DNA of 64,000 nucleotides, taken from the NCBI GenBank assembly GCA_964036295.1, contig OZ038470.1:9391078-9455077 (forward strand), written 5' to 3'. How positions within the stretch are numbered: position 1 is the stretch's first letter; every line of letters begins with the position of its first letter. The notes under the pieces were generated by a model. The model was given only the letters and a program-made list of their open reading frames with translations, was not told where the DNA came from and searched no databases. Source of the stretch: Plumapathes pennacea (Eukaryota; Cnidaria; Anthozoa; Antipatharia; Myriopathidae). Below, in pieces: positions 10,533 through 21,199 of the stretch. The translations under genes were made by a program, and so were the position numbers.

Positions 10533-10990
10533 TCAGAAACTTTTGATGCATACCTGCAAATTCTTCTTCCTAATTGTTTATTATTCAACAAATCTTTCTT
10601 CAAAGACTCTTCATCGTCCAAAGTAAGGATATACGAAAGTCCTTTAAAAATTCCATCAACAACTATTCCCATTCCATCTTTCATTAACTCTTGTCCGGAC
10701 TTTTCTTCATAAACTTTGAATAAACATTCTAAATCAGAATCCTTCATCTTTCTAATATCAACTGCACTTATGTTTTCTCCTACATATTCTTCCAAACCAA
10801 GCGTCATGGCAACTGACGCAAGAATATCTCTTTTTCTCGATATTTCACTTTGTACCTCTGGATCTATTTCAGCTTCCTTTTGTGATTCTTTCTTCTTACT
10901 TTGTGTTAGTTTTCTTTTTGCTTTAGGTTTTTGTTCTTCTCTTGTTTCGTTCTCTTCAAGATTAACGTAATCGTTTACAGTTTCTGCCAT
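10499..10990 (-). pseudogene. Charged unknown Polinton protein, C1 copy
   Basis: An open frame of 163 codons with a start 20 bp after the ATPase stop, as in an operon-like Polinton gene block. Residues 1-20 are acidic and 20-45 strongly basic (KPKAKRKLTQSKKK, a possible nuclear localisation signal). Residues 50-150 look helical and acidic (ISRKRDILASVAMTLGLEEY, LECLFKVYEEKSG, LTLDDEESLKKDLL). I do not recognise a family with certainty; its position suggests a small accessory or virion gene. The last 11 or so residues come from PolB DNA read in another frame, so the original C-terminus is missing. It is the only long frame intact in most monomers, but its tail shows it is truncated. This copy reads ETREEQ. 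Confidence 0.6.
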
Positions 10991-11010
10991 TTATTTGTCA
11001 TAACAAAATT

Positions 11011-11649
11011 TTAAGTTGTTTGTGGAATTTCAATATGATATGAAAATGGATGGCGAAGAGAAAAACAAATCCTTGAGTGTTTTTCATTTTTTAGTATTTC
11101 ACAAATAGTTTTCTTTTCATTATTATCAATTCCAGAACCAAACTTTTTAAAAAGTAAATCTGTTCCATCAAATTCTGGATTATAAAATGCAATAATGCAA
11201 CCAAGATTTTCTCTGAATGGTTTCGCAATGCTAGTCAATTGTTGAGTTAGAACCCAAACAGAAATTCCAATATGTCGTCCACTGAAAGCGAGATCGATGA
11301 GTTTGCTGCTTCGTTTCTTCACATCTGCACTCACTGCACAATCATCAAGAATTATGAGAACTTTGGTTTGTCTTTGTAAATCATCCATTTTGGTGTCGTG
11401 AAATAGATCTGCACAAATCTCCAAACACTCTTCAACATCTTCAGATTCACTCGCATTTGGCATCGTGACGAAAAAGCATTTGTCAAGATTAGCGAACCCT
11501 TCATAAGTTTTGTTAGTGGCGAACGTTGGACAAATCAAACAATAAAGTCGAAAACATACTTGGTCGATCTCTCAAAAGATCGACCAAGTATTGTGTTTTC
11601 CCACAATTTGTTGGGCCAGTAATCAAGCAAAATCGTATATTTTTAAATC
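11011..11649 (-). pseudogene. ATP: FtsK/A32-type packaging ATPase, C1 (best copy)
   Basis: In Polintons and related viruses this ATPase pumps the genome into capsids. Walker A GPTNCGKT is at about 11594-11617. The frame 11011-11538 then holds LICPTF, Walker B as VLIILDDCAVS (acidic pair DD), and GISVWVLTQQLTSIAKPF, a sensor-like TQQ motif typical of A32-like ATPases. The end IPQTT precedes the unknown gene by 20 bp. Only C copies are continuous across KLIDLAFSGRH. Even here the hairpin 11556-11591 puts Walker A in a different frame from the rest, and no ATG precedes Walker A: the frame opens directly after the MCP stop. About 210 codons remain, near normal for the ATPase core. Confidence 0.9.
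11556..11591. repeat. Hairpin next to Walker A (C1)
   Basis: Arms 11556-11570 and 11577-11591, perfect, 6-nt loop. Confidence 0.94.
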
Positions 11650-12917
11650 TTATGAAGATGGCTGAATCCTTACATCTTTCACAACTCCATCACTAACGAA
11701 GATTGCTGCACCTGAAACAACAAACACGTGACAATCGACGGTCGTAGAAGCAATTCCAGCCACGTCTACAACTAATCTCACACCATCCTGAGATCTTCCA
11801 ACCACAATTCCGTCTCCATGAAGATTGTTAACTGGTGTGGATCTCAAATCAATCCACAATGCGAACTTGCCATTATGAAAGTCAATTTCCTTAAAGTGAT
11901 CCTCGACATAATCAAACCTTTTCAAAATCATTGGCCAAACATCCTCTCGTAAAATTTCGTCTGAAAATAACTTGTGTGGAACACCATTTATAGAAACCTT
12001 TACCGAATTAACAAGAGGATTAATATACTGCTCAGCTTTTCTTTCTCCTGAATGGAAACTCTTTATAAAGAATAACAAGATTCCTTTCATACAACTTCTT
12101 GGTGTGTTTACGTGCAAATTAAAAACAGCCCCCGTACCAATATCCTTCGAGGCTAACGTTTCAAAATGATGCACATCCTCAAAGTAAAAAAGTTCTCCCA
12201 CTTTGATAAACGCTACTCGCTTGAATTGCTAAATTTTCATCTTCAATGGTTGCGTATTCCAATTCTATGTGTGTTAACTCATATCCATGGCCTTTGGTAT
12301 TGTCTGAAGTTACAACTATATCAGACGCATTAGCAAGTTTTATCTCAAATCTTAGGTTTGACTTCAGCCCACTTTGATAATAAACCCCATGATCGTCTAA
12401 CAGCGGGTGAGATAGTGGAATACGATACCTCTGAGCGTAGGATAAATTAGTGAGTTTCATAATCTTAGAATCGCCAGTTTCTGCCGCTCTAATCTTTCTT
12501 TTGTCTTCTTGTCATGATTCCTCTTTTCATATCTTCCTCACACGTCAACATATCATGATACCCATGAAAAATGTCATATTTGTCTGTGTCACAAATAGTT
12601 TTTCCTCCAAAGAAAATCTTCATGTGGTTCACTAAGTTTCTTGATACGTTTTGAACGAGGTGGTTGCTTGCAACACCCTTTTCTATCTTGACGTTAAACC
12701 TCAAAAACATACTCTTTGGAACGAAAACCATGTTTCATACAACATGGGGTACATTAACATAAAGTGTTTTTCCAGGCTAAGCAGACGATGGTGTGAAAGT
12801 TGTCCTATGAACTGTCCTCTCTGCCTTCATTACCTTCGACAATCTTGGCCTTCTATTCGGATTAAGTATTTTCTGCAAACGACATATTATTTTAAAAACA
12901 TCAAAACAAATCTTTAA
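11650..12917 (-). pseudogene. MCP: Polinton major capsid protein, C1 (best copy)
   Basis: Double jelly-roll capsid protein family, assigned from segment order and motifs. A 5' piece (TFTPSSAKPG, TLYVNVP) ends at an in-frame TGA just upstream of 12731. The piece 12489-12731 has NHLVQNVSRNLVNH and FGGKTICDTDKYDIF. The piece 12179-12460 has YRIPLSHPLLDDHGVYY and YELTHIELEYA. The piece 11650-12201 has MKGILLFFI, VKVSINGVPHKLF, FALWIDLRS and, near the C-terminus, DCHVFVVS. C copies lack the 13-bp deletion and the extra C of other monomers, so their C-terminal piece is the longest (183 codons). TGA and the two frameshifts (between 12489 and 12460, and at a T-run near 12190) occur in all monomers. 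About 400 codons are spanned, within the usual range. The 5' end runs into the head-to-head INT gene, and the true start is not identifiable. Confidence 0.89.
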
Positions 12918-13939
12918 ATGAAAAACATGGAAAAGATTTATTACTCTTCTCAAAAGGATATTGGAAGGGTTTATCCGCAGTCAAGAAACTTTCTACAGAA
13001 GCTAAAGTTAGCCTAGAAGAAGCAAGAGATTGGCTATCAAAACAGGCGCTTTGGCAAATTTATCTTCCTCCACCGAATTATGTTCCAAGACCACATTGGA
13101 TTATTTCAGAACCAAACGAAATTCACCAAGCAGATCTCCTATTCCTCCCCCACGATAAAGTCGGAAGAAAAACTTATATATATATATATGCTTTAGTCGT
13201 TATTGATATTGCTTCAAGATATGTCGATGTAGAAGCTTTGACAAGTAAATCAAGTGATGAAGTGTCAAACGCTTTCAAGAAAATTTACTCAAGAAAGTAA
13301 AAATGGCCAAAAACTTGTTGATCCGGGAAGAGAGTTTGTTGGATCTGTAACGGTTCTTATGAATGAAAAGAAGCTAGTTATCAAAGATCGAAAACTGCTA
13401 ATCACAGAGCACAAGCATTCGTCGAGAGAGCGAACAAAACATTGGGACAAAAAATATTTAGTCAAAAATATGCTGACGAAATGTTAACTGAAGGTAGATC
13501 AACAAAGTGGATAAATAGATTACCAAATATCGTGAAAACTATCAACAACCACGTCACTCGACTGACTGGCAAAAAAGCCATCGACGCTTATCGTGAGAAA
13601 AATGTTGAACAAAAGACTAAGAATTATTCAAGACCTGTTGGGTTTAATGAAAAAAGGCTTGACTCAATCGAAAAAGTAAGATATCTTGTCTTGCCAGGAG
13701 AGGAAGAAGGAGGAAACGTAAGAAGGGCAACAGATCCCATATGGAGTACAAACGTTTTTGAGTTGAAAAAATCTATAATATCTAAAAATCAACCAGTTTT
13801 GTATTATTTAGTCGATGGACCAAAAAGAGGATTCGCCAGAGAAGAATTACTAATCATACCATATGGCACAGAATTACCTCCAAAAATTTTTCTTAAAACA
13901 ATAACTTTTCTAAATATCTTTAATCCTATAATGCCTTAA
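12918..13939 (+). pseudogene. INT: Polinton integrase, D1 copy
   Basis: A-like form with the HQAD, VDPG and FVER motifs in different frames, the 5-bp loss before VDPG, and the longer A-type tail overlapping PolB. Private changes are GGGACAAAAA near 13446 and GGAAACGTAAG near 13713. Confidence 0.92.
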
Positions 13940-14684
13940 GGCTAAGGTGTCTATCCCATTTGGTAATATGTTTCTTTTATCGTCTTCCCTACTAAGTGCT
14001 ATTTTGTTCACTTCTTCCGTGTATATGTCATGATCGCGACTTCTAATTAGATTCATCACCCTCATTTTCTTACCGCCGTTGATACGACAATCTTCATAAT
14101 CCTGAAAATTTATATCCTTATTAACAAGAAGGTTATTGGAATGTTTAAGGATGAAGTCGGTGGAAGACACGTTTGAAGAATCGAGTACGTAAGAGTCAAG
14201 CTTAGCTCTCAAACTGACAAACTCTGAAATTTGTCTTCCACCGACTTCATCCTTAAACATTCCAATAACCTTCTTGTTAACTCCAGTAGTAATTCCTGAA
14301 GGATGATCCTTTGGGTAATTACTAGTGTCAAACGATGTTAAGACATCTCCACTAACACCTTTATAAAAATCATCCGTCTCTATCTCATATATTAATGAAT
14401 AAGTGTCAGTAAATAGTAACCTTGCCTTATCATTGTACTTCTCTTTGATGTAACCATAATGAAAATCATACATCAACGTTTTACTTATGTCAAGTATTGA
14501 CATTCCCAAGTAAACTGGTTTATCAAATAATAGCTTCGTCCTATGCATGTGAATAGCTGCTAAATCATTCACAAAATATTTTCCTTCTATCAAAGCTTGG
14601 TATTGAGATAAGTTTCCTAGCTTGTGACTCGTTAGTGACCAACTTAATGTCTACCCTATTTCGGATATTTTCCATGGTTTTTCC
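13910..14684 (-). pseudogene. POLB: PolB C-terminal fragment, D1 copy
   Basis: Form with the inverted duplication; 13910-14593 is one frame. It shares ACATCTCCACTAACACC with B, against A. A private T-to-A change near 14602 (CTTGGTATTGAG) is also in D2 but not D3. Confidence 0.92.
14121..14280. repeat. Inverted repeat in PolB (D1)
   Basis: Perfect arms 14121-14169 and 14232-14280. Confidence 0.94.
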
Positions 14685-15142
14685 TCAGACACTTTTGATG
14701 CATACCTGCAAATTCTTCTTCCTAATTGTTTATTATTCAACAAATCTTTCTTCAAAGACTCTTCATCGTCCAAAGTAAGGATATCCGAAAGTCCTTTAAA
14801 AATTCCATCAACAACTATTCCCATTCCATCTTTCATTAACTCTTGTCCGGACTTTTCTTCATAAACTTTGAATAAACATTCTAAATCAGAATCCTTCATC
14901 TTTCTAATATCAACTGCACTTATGTTTTCTCCTACATATTCTTCCAAACCAAGCGTCATGGCAACTGACGCAAGAATATCTCTTTTTCTCGATATTTCAC
15001 TTTGTACCTCTGGATCTATTTCAGCTTCCTTTTGTGATTCTTTCTTCTTACTTTGTGTTAGTTTTCTTTTTGCTTTAGGTTTTTGTTCTTTTTTTGTTTC
15101 GTTCTTTTCAAGATTAACGTAATCGTTTACAGTTTCTGCCAT
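14651..15142 (-). pseudogene. Charged unknown protein, D1 copy
   Basis: 163 codons open. The N-terminus reads EKNETKKEQ, and SDILTL replaces SYILTL (change near 14786, shared with D2 only). Confidence 0.6.
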
Positions 15143-15162
15143 TTATTTGTCATAACAAAATT

Positions 15163-15800
15163 TTAAGTTGTTTGTGGAATTTCAATATGATATGAAAATG
15201 GATGGCGAAGAGAAAAACAAATCCTTGAGTGTTTTTCATTTTTTAGTATTTCACAAATAGTTTTCTTTTCATTATTATCAATTCCAGAACCAAACTTTTT
15301 AAAAAGTAAATCTGTTCCATCAAATTCTGGATTATAAAATGCAATAATGCAACCAAGATTTTCTCTGAATGGTTTCGCAATGCTAGTCAATTGTTGAGTT
15401 AGAACCCAAACAGAAATTCCAATATGTCGTCCACTGAAGCGAGATCGATGAGTTTGCTGCTTCGTTTCTTCACATCTGCACTCACTGCACAATCATCAAG
15501 AATTATGAGAACTTTGGTTTGTCTTTGTAAATCATCCATTTTGATGTCGTGAAATAGATCTGCACAAATCTCCAAACACTCTTCAACATCTTCAGATTCA
15601 CTCGCATTTGGCATCGTGACGAAAAAGCATTTGTCAAGATTAGCGAACCCTTCATAAGTTTTGTTAGTGGCGAACGTTGGACAAATCAAACAAAAAAGTC
15701 GAAAACATACTTGGTCGATCTCTCAAAAGATCGACCAAGTATTGTGTTTTCCCACAATTTGTTGGGCCAGTAATCAAGCAAAATCGTATATTTTTAAATC
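15163..15800 (-). pseudogene. ATP: Packaging ATPase, D1 copy
   Basis: Walker A present, hairpin present, 1-bp deletion near 15438. DIKMDD is shared with B. Confidence 0.88.
15707..15742. repeat. Hairpin next to Walker A (D1)
   Basis: Arms 15707-15721 and 15728-15742, perfect. Confidence 0.94.
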
Positions 15801-17056
15801 TTATGAAGATGGCTGAATCCTTACATCTTTCACAACTCCATCACTAACGAAGACTGCTGCATCTGAAACAACAAACACGTGACAATCGACGGTCGTAGAA
15901 GCAATTCCAGCCACGTCTACAACTAATCTCACACCATCCTGAGATCTTCCAACCACAATTCCGTCTCCATGAAGATTGTTATCTGGTGTGGATCTCAAAT
16001 CAATCCACAATGCGAACTTGCCATTATGAAAGTCAATTTCCTTAAAGTGATCCTCGACATAATCAAACCTTTTCAAAATCATTGGCCAAACATTCCGTCT
16101 GAAAATAACTTGTGTGGAACACCATTTATAGAAACCTTTACCGAATTAACAAGAGGATTAATATACTGCTCAGCTTTTCTTTCTCCTGAATCGAAACTCT
16201 TTAAAAAGAATAACATGATTCCCTTTCATACAACTTCTTGGTGTGTGTACGTGCAAATTAAAAACAGCCCCCGTACCAATATCCTTCGAGACTAACGTTT
16301 CAAAATGATGCACATCCTCAAAGTAAAAAAGTTCTCCCACTTTGATAAACGCTACTCGCTTGAATTGCTAAATTTTCATCTTCAATGGTTGCGTATTCCA
16401 ATTCTATGTGTGTTAACTCATATCCATGGCCTTTGGTATTGTCTGAAGTTACAACTATATCAGACGCATTAGCAAGTTTTATCTCAAATCTTAGGTTTGA
16501 CTTCAGCCCACTTTGATAATAAACCCCATGATCGTCTAACAGCGGGTGAGATAGTGGAATACGATACCTCTGAGCGTAGGATAAATTCGTGAGTTTCATA
16601 ATCTTAGAATCGCCAGTTTCTGCCGCTCTAATCTTTCTTTTGTCTTCTTGTCATGATTCCTCTTTTCATATCTTCCTCACACGTCAACATATCATGATAC
16701 CCATGAAAAATGTCATATTTGTCTGTGTCACAAATAGTTTTTCCTCCAAAGAAATTTTTGATGTGATTCACTAAGTTTCTTGATACGTTTTGAACGAGGT
16801 GGTTGCTTGCAACACCCTTTTCTATCTTGACGTTAAACCTCAAAAACATACTCTTTGGAACGAAAACCATGTTTCATACAACCTCGGGTACATTAACATA
16901 AAGTGTTTTTCCAGGCTTAGCAGACGATGGTGTGAAAGTCGTCCTATGAACTGTCCTCTCTGCCTTCATTGCCTTCGACAATCTTGGCCTTCTATTCGGA
17001 TTAAGTATTTTCTGCAAACGACATATTATTTTAAAAACATCAAAACAAATCTTTAA
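15801..17056 (-). pseudogene. MCP: Major capsid protein, D1 copy
   Basis: Split like A1. A private variant near 16755 (AATTTTTGATG) changes NHMKIF to NHIKNF in the second piece. Confidence 0.87.
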
Positions 17057-18082
17057 ATGAAAAACATGGAAAAGATTTATTACTCTTCTCAAAAGGATAT
17101 TGGAAGGGTTTATCCGCAGTCAAGAAACTTTCTACAGAAGCTAAAGTTAGCCTAGAAGAAGCAAGAGATTGGCTATCAAAACAGGCGCTTTGGCAAATTT
17201 ATCTTCCTCCACCGAATTATGTTCCAAGACCACATTGGATTATTTCAGAACCAAACGAAATTCACCAAGCAGATCTCCTATTCCGCCCCCACGATAAAGT
17301 CGGAAGAAAAACTTATATATATATATATGCTTTAGTCGTTATTGATATTGCTTCAAGATATATCGATGTAGAAGCTTTGACAAGTAAATCAAGTGATGAA
17401 GTGTCAAACGCTTTCAAGAAAATTTACTCAAGAAAGTAAAAATGGCAAAAACTTTGATTGTTGATCCGGGAAGAGAGTTTGTTGGATCTGTAACGGTTCT
17501 TATGAATGAAAAAAAGCTAGTTATCAAAGATCGGAAACTGCTAATCACAGAGCACAAGCATTCGTCGAGAGAGCGAACAAAACATTAGGAGAAAAAATAT
17601 TTAGTCAACAATATGCTGACGAAATGTTAACTGAAGGTAGATCAACAAAGTGGATAAATAGATTACCAAATATCGTGAAAACTATCGACAACCACGTCAC
17701 TCGACTGACTGGCAAAAAAGCCATCGACCCTTATCGTGAGAAAAATGTTGAACAAAAGACTAAGAATTATTCAAGACCTGTTGGGTTTAATGAAAAAAGG
17801 CTTGACTCAATCGAAAAAGTAAGATATCTTGTCTTGCCAGGAGAGGAAGAAGGAGGAAACCTAAGAAGGGCAACAGATCCCATATGGAGTACAAACGTTT
17901 TTGAGTTGAAAAAATCCATAATATCTAAAAATCAACCAGTTTTGTATTATTTAGTCGATGGACCAAAAAGAGGATTCGCCAGAGAAGAATTACTAATCAT
18001 ACCATATGGCACAGAATTACCTCCAAAAATTTTTCTTAAAACAATAACTTTTCTAAATATCTTTAATCCTATAATGCCTTAA
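17057..18082 (+). pseudogene. INT: Polinton integrase, E1 copy
   Basis: B-like form but with GAT kept at the second catalytic codon (17463-17465). LLFRPHD replaces LLFLPHD after the first aspartate. It has the A-type extended tail. Confidence 0.92.
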
Positions 18083-18827
18083 GGCTAAGGTGTCTATCCC
18101 ATTTGGTAATATGTTTCTTTTATCGTCTTCCCTACTAAGTGCTATTTTGTTCACTTCTTCCGTGTATATGTCATGATCGCGACTTCTAATTAGATTCATC
18201 ACCCTCATTTTCTTACCGCCGTTGATACGACAATCTTCATAATCCTGAAAATTTATACCCTTATTAACAAGAAGGTTATTGGAATGTTTAAGGATGAAGT
18301 CGGTGGAAGACACGTTTGAAGAATCGAGTACGTAAGAGTCAAGCTTAGCTCTCAAACTGACAAACTATGAAACTTGTCTTCCACCGACTTCATCCTTAAA
18401 CATTCCAATAACCTTCTTGTTAACTCCAGTAGTAATTCCTGAAGGATGATCCTTTGGGTAATTACTAGTGTCAAACGATGTTAAGACATCCCCACTAACA
18501 CCTTTATAAAAATCATCCGTCTCTATCTCATATATTAATGAATAAGTGTCAGTAAATAGTAACCTTGCCTTATCATTGTACTTCTCTTTGATGTAACCAT
18601 AATGAAAATCATACATCAACGTTTTACTTATGTCAAGTATTGACATTCCCAAGTAAACTGGTTTATCAAATAATAGCTTCGTCCTATGCATGTGAATAGC
18701 TGCTAAATCATTCACAAAATATTTTCCTTCTATCAAAGCTTGGTTTTGAGATAAGTTTCCTAGCTTGTGACTCGTTAGTGACCAACTTAATGTCTACCCT
18801 ATTTCGGATATTTTCCATGGTTTTTCC
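18053..18827 (-). pseudogene. POLB: PolB C-terminal fragment, E1 copy, extra nonsense codon
   Basis: A change near 18367 turns the glutamate codon after GRQxS into TAG, splitting the frame into 18365-18736 and 18053-18355. It is present in E1, E2 and E3. Confidence 0.92.
18264..18423. repeat. Inverted repeat in PolB (E1)
   Basis: Arms 18264-18312 and 18375-18423, perfect or nearly so. Confidence 0.92.
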
Positions 18828-19285
18828 TCAGACACTTTTGATGCATACCTGCAAATTCTTCTTCCTAATTGTTTATTATTCAACAAATCTTTCTTCAAAG
18901 ACTCTTCATCGTCCAAAGTAAGGATATACGAAAGTCCTTTAAAAATTCCATCAACAACTATTCCCATTCCATCTTTCATTAACTCTTGTCCGGACTTTTC
19001 TTCATAAACTTTGAATAAACATTCTAAATCAGAATCCTTCATCTTTCTAATATCAACTGCACTTATGTTTTCTCCTACATATTCTTTCAAACCAAGCGTC
19101 ATGGCAACTGACGCAAGAATATCTCTTTTTCTCGATATTTCACTTTGTACCTCTGGATCTATTTCAGCTTCCTTTTGTGATTCTTTCTTCTTACTTTGTG
19201 TTAGTTTTCTTTTTGCTTTAGGTTTTTGTTCTTCTTTTGTTTCGTTCTCTTCAAAATAAACGTAATCGTTTACAGTTTCTGCCAT
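18794..19285 (-). pseudogene. Charged unknown protein, E1 copy
   Basis: 163 codons open. It has DYVYFEENE at the N-terminus and LKEYV for LEEYV. Confidence 0.6.
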
Positions 19286-19305
19286 TTATTTGTCATAACA
19301 AAATT

Positions 19306-19943
19306 TTAAGTTGTTTGTGGAATTTCAATATGATATGAAAATGGATGGCGAAGAGAAAAACAAATCCTTGAGTGTTTTTCATTTTTTAGTATTTCACAAA
19401 TAGTTTTCTTTTCATTATTATCAATTCCAGAACCAAACTTTTTAAAAAGTAAATCTGTTCCATCAAATTCTGGATTATAAAATGCAATAATGCAACCAAG
19501 ATTTTCTCTGAATGGTTTCGCAATGCTAGTCAATTGTTGAGTTAGAACCCAAACAGAAATTCCAATATGTCGTCCACTGAAGCGAGATCGATGAGTTTGC
19601 TGCTTCGTTTCTTCACATCTGCACTCACTGCACAATCATCAAGAATTATGAGAACTTTGGTTGGTCTTTGTAAATCATCCATTTTGGTGTCGTGAAATAG
19701 ATCTGCACAAATCTCCAAACACTCTTCAACATCTTCAGATTCACTCGCATTTGGCATCGTGACGAAAAAGCATTTGTCAAGATTAGCGAACCCTTCATAA
19801 GTTTTGTTAGTGGCGAACGTTGGACAAATCAAACAAAAATGTCGAAAACATACTTGGTCGATCTCTCAAAAGATCGACCAAGTATTGTGTTTTCCCACAA
19901 TTTGTTGGGCCAGTAATCAAGCAAAATCGTATATTTTTAAATC
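19306..19943 (-). pseudogene. ATP: Packaging ATPase, E1 copy
   Basis: Split by the 1-bp deletion near 19581. LQRPTKV replaces LQRQTKV near 19662 (also in E2, not E3). Confidence 0.88.
19850..19885. repeat. Hairpin next to Walker A (E1)
   Basis: Arms 19850-19864 and 19871-19885, perfect. Confidence 0.94.
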
Positions 19944-21199
19944 TTATGAAGATGGCTGAATCCTTACATCTTTCACAACTCCATCACTAACGAAGACTGC
20001 TGCATCTGAAACAACAAACACGTGACAATCGACGGTCGTAGAAGATATTCCTGCCACGTCTACAACTAATCTCACACCATCCTGAGATCTTCCAACCACA
20101 ATTCCGTCTCCATGAAAATTGTTATCTGGTGTGGATCTCAAATCAATCCACAATGCGAACTTGCCATTATGAAAGTCAATTTCCTTAAAGTGATCCTCGA
20201 CATAATCAAACCTTTTCAAAATCATTGGCCAAACATTCCGTCTGAAAATAACTTGTGTGGAACACCATTTATAGAAACCTTTACCGAATTAACAAGAGGA
20301 TTAATAAACTCCTCAGCTTTTCTTTCTCCTGAATCGAAACTCTTTAAAAAGAATAACATGATTCCCTTTCATACAACTTCTTGGTGTGTTTACGTGCAAA
20401 TTAAAAACAGCCCCCGTACCAATATCCTTCGAGGCTAACGTTTCAAAATGATGCACATCCTCAAAGTAAAAAAGTTCTCCCACTTTGATAAACGCTACTC
20501 GCTTGAATTGCTAAATTTTCATCTTCAATGGTTGCGTATTCCAATTCTATGTGTGTTAACTCATATCCATGGCCTTTGGTATTGTCTGAAGTTACAACTA
20601 TATCAGACGCATTAGCAAGTTTTATCTCAAATCTTAGGTTTGACTTCAGCCCACTTTGATAATAAACCCCATGATCGTCTAACAGCGGGTGAGATAGTGG
20701 AATACAATACCTCTGAGCGTAGGATAAATTCGTGAGTTTCATAATCTTAGAATCGCCAGTTTCTGCCGCTCTAATCTTTCTTTTGTCTTCTTGTCATGAT
20801 TCCTCTTTTCATATCTTCCTCACACGTCAACATATCATGATACCCATGAAAAATGTCATATTTGTCTGTGTCACAAATAGTTTTTCCTCCAAAGAAAATT
20901 TTCATGTGGTTCACTAAGTTTCTTGATACGTTTTGAACGAGGTGGTTGCTTGCAACACCCTTTTCTATCTTGACGTTAAACCTCAAAAACATACTCTTTG
21001 GAACGAAAACCATGTTTCATACAACCTCGGGTACATTAACATAAAGTGTTTTTCCAGGCTTAGCAGACGATGGTGTGAAAGTTGTCCTATGAACTGTCCT
21101 CTCTGCCTTCATTGCCTTCGACAATCTTGGCCTTCTATTCGGATTAAGTATTTTCTGCAAACGACATATTATTTTAAAAACATCAAAACAAATCTTTAA
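19944..21199 (-). pseudogene. MCP: Major capsid protein, E1 copy
   Basis: B-like. GISSTTVDCHVF replaces GIASTTVDCHVF, and YCIPLSH replaces YRIPLSH, a reliable E marker. Confidence 0.87.

Larger units (their letters stand above)
8833..12917. repeat. Monomer C1 (4085 bp)
   Basis: Type C, the most distinct and least frame-disrupted monomer. It lacks the PolB inverted duplication and has longer continuous ATPase (11011-11538) and MCP (11650-12201) frames, but has lost about 63 bp of INT near 9011. Confidence 0.93.
12918..17056. repeat. Monomer D1 (4139 bp)
   Basis: Type D. INT, the unknown gene 5' end and MCP resemble A, while parts of PolB (ACATCTCCAC near 14342) and ATPase (GATGTCG near 15543) match B, which suggests a mosaic. 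Confidence 0.92.
596..21199. repeat. Higher-order repeat copy 1 (A1-B1-C1-D1-E1)
   Basis: Five diverged monomers form one unit of 20,604 bp. Each type is recognised by fixed indels: A lacks about 42 bp around the ATPase Walker A motif; B has a 2-bp deletion in the unknown gene; C lacks about 63 bp of INT and has no PolB inverted duplication; D has one more lysine codon near the start of the unknown gene; E has a nonsense codon in PolB. The same order and spacing recur in copies 2 and 3. Confidence 0.95.
17057..21199. repeat. Monomer E1 (4143 bp)
   Basis: Type E. INT and MCP resemble B. Markers are the PolB nonsense codon near 18365 and the TCAAAATAAAC variant near 19252. Confidence 0.92.

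Noticed and set aside
12179..12201. Programmed frameshift at the T-run between two MCP pieces
   Set aside because: Other MCP pieces are also out of frame at sites without slippery sequences, and a stop codon interrupts the 5' part. A simple indel is more likely.
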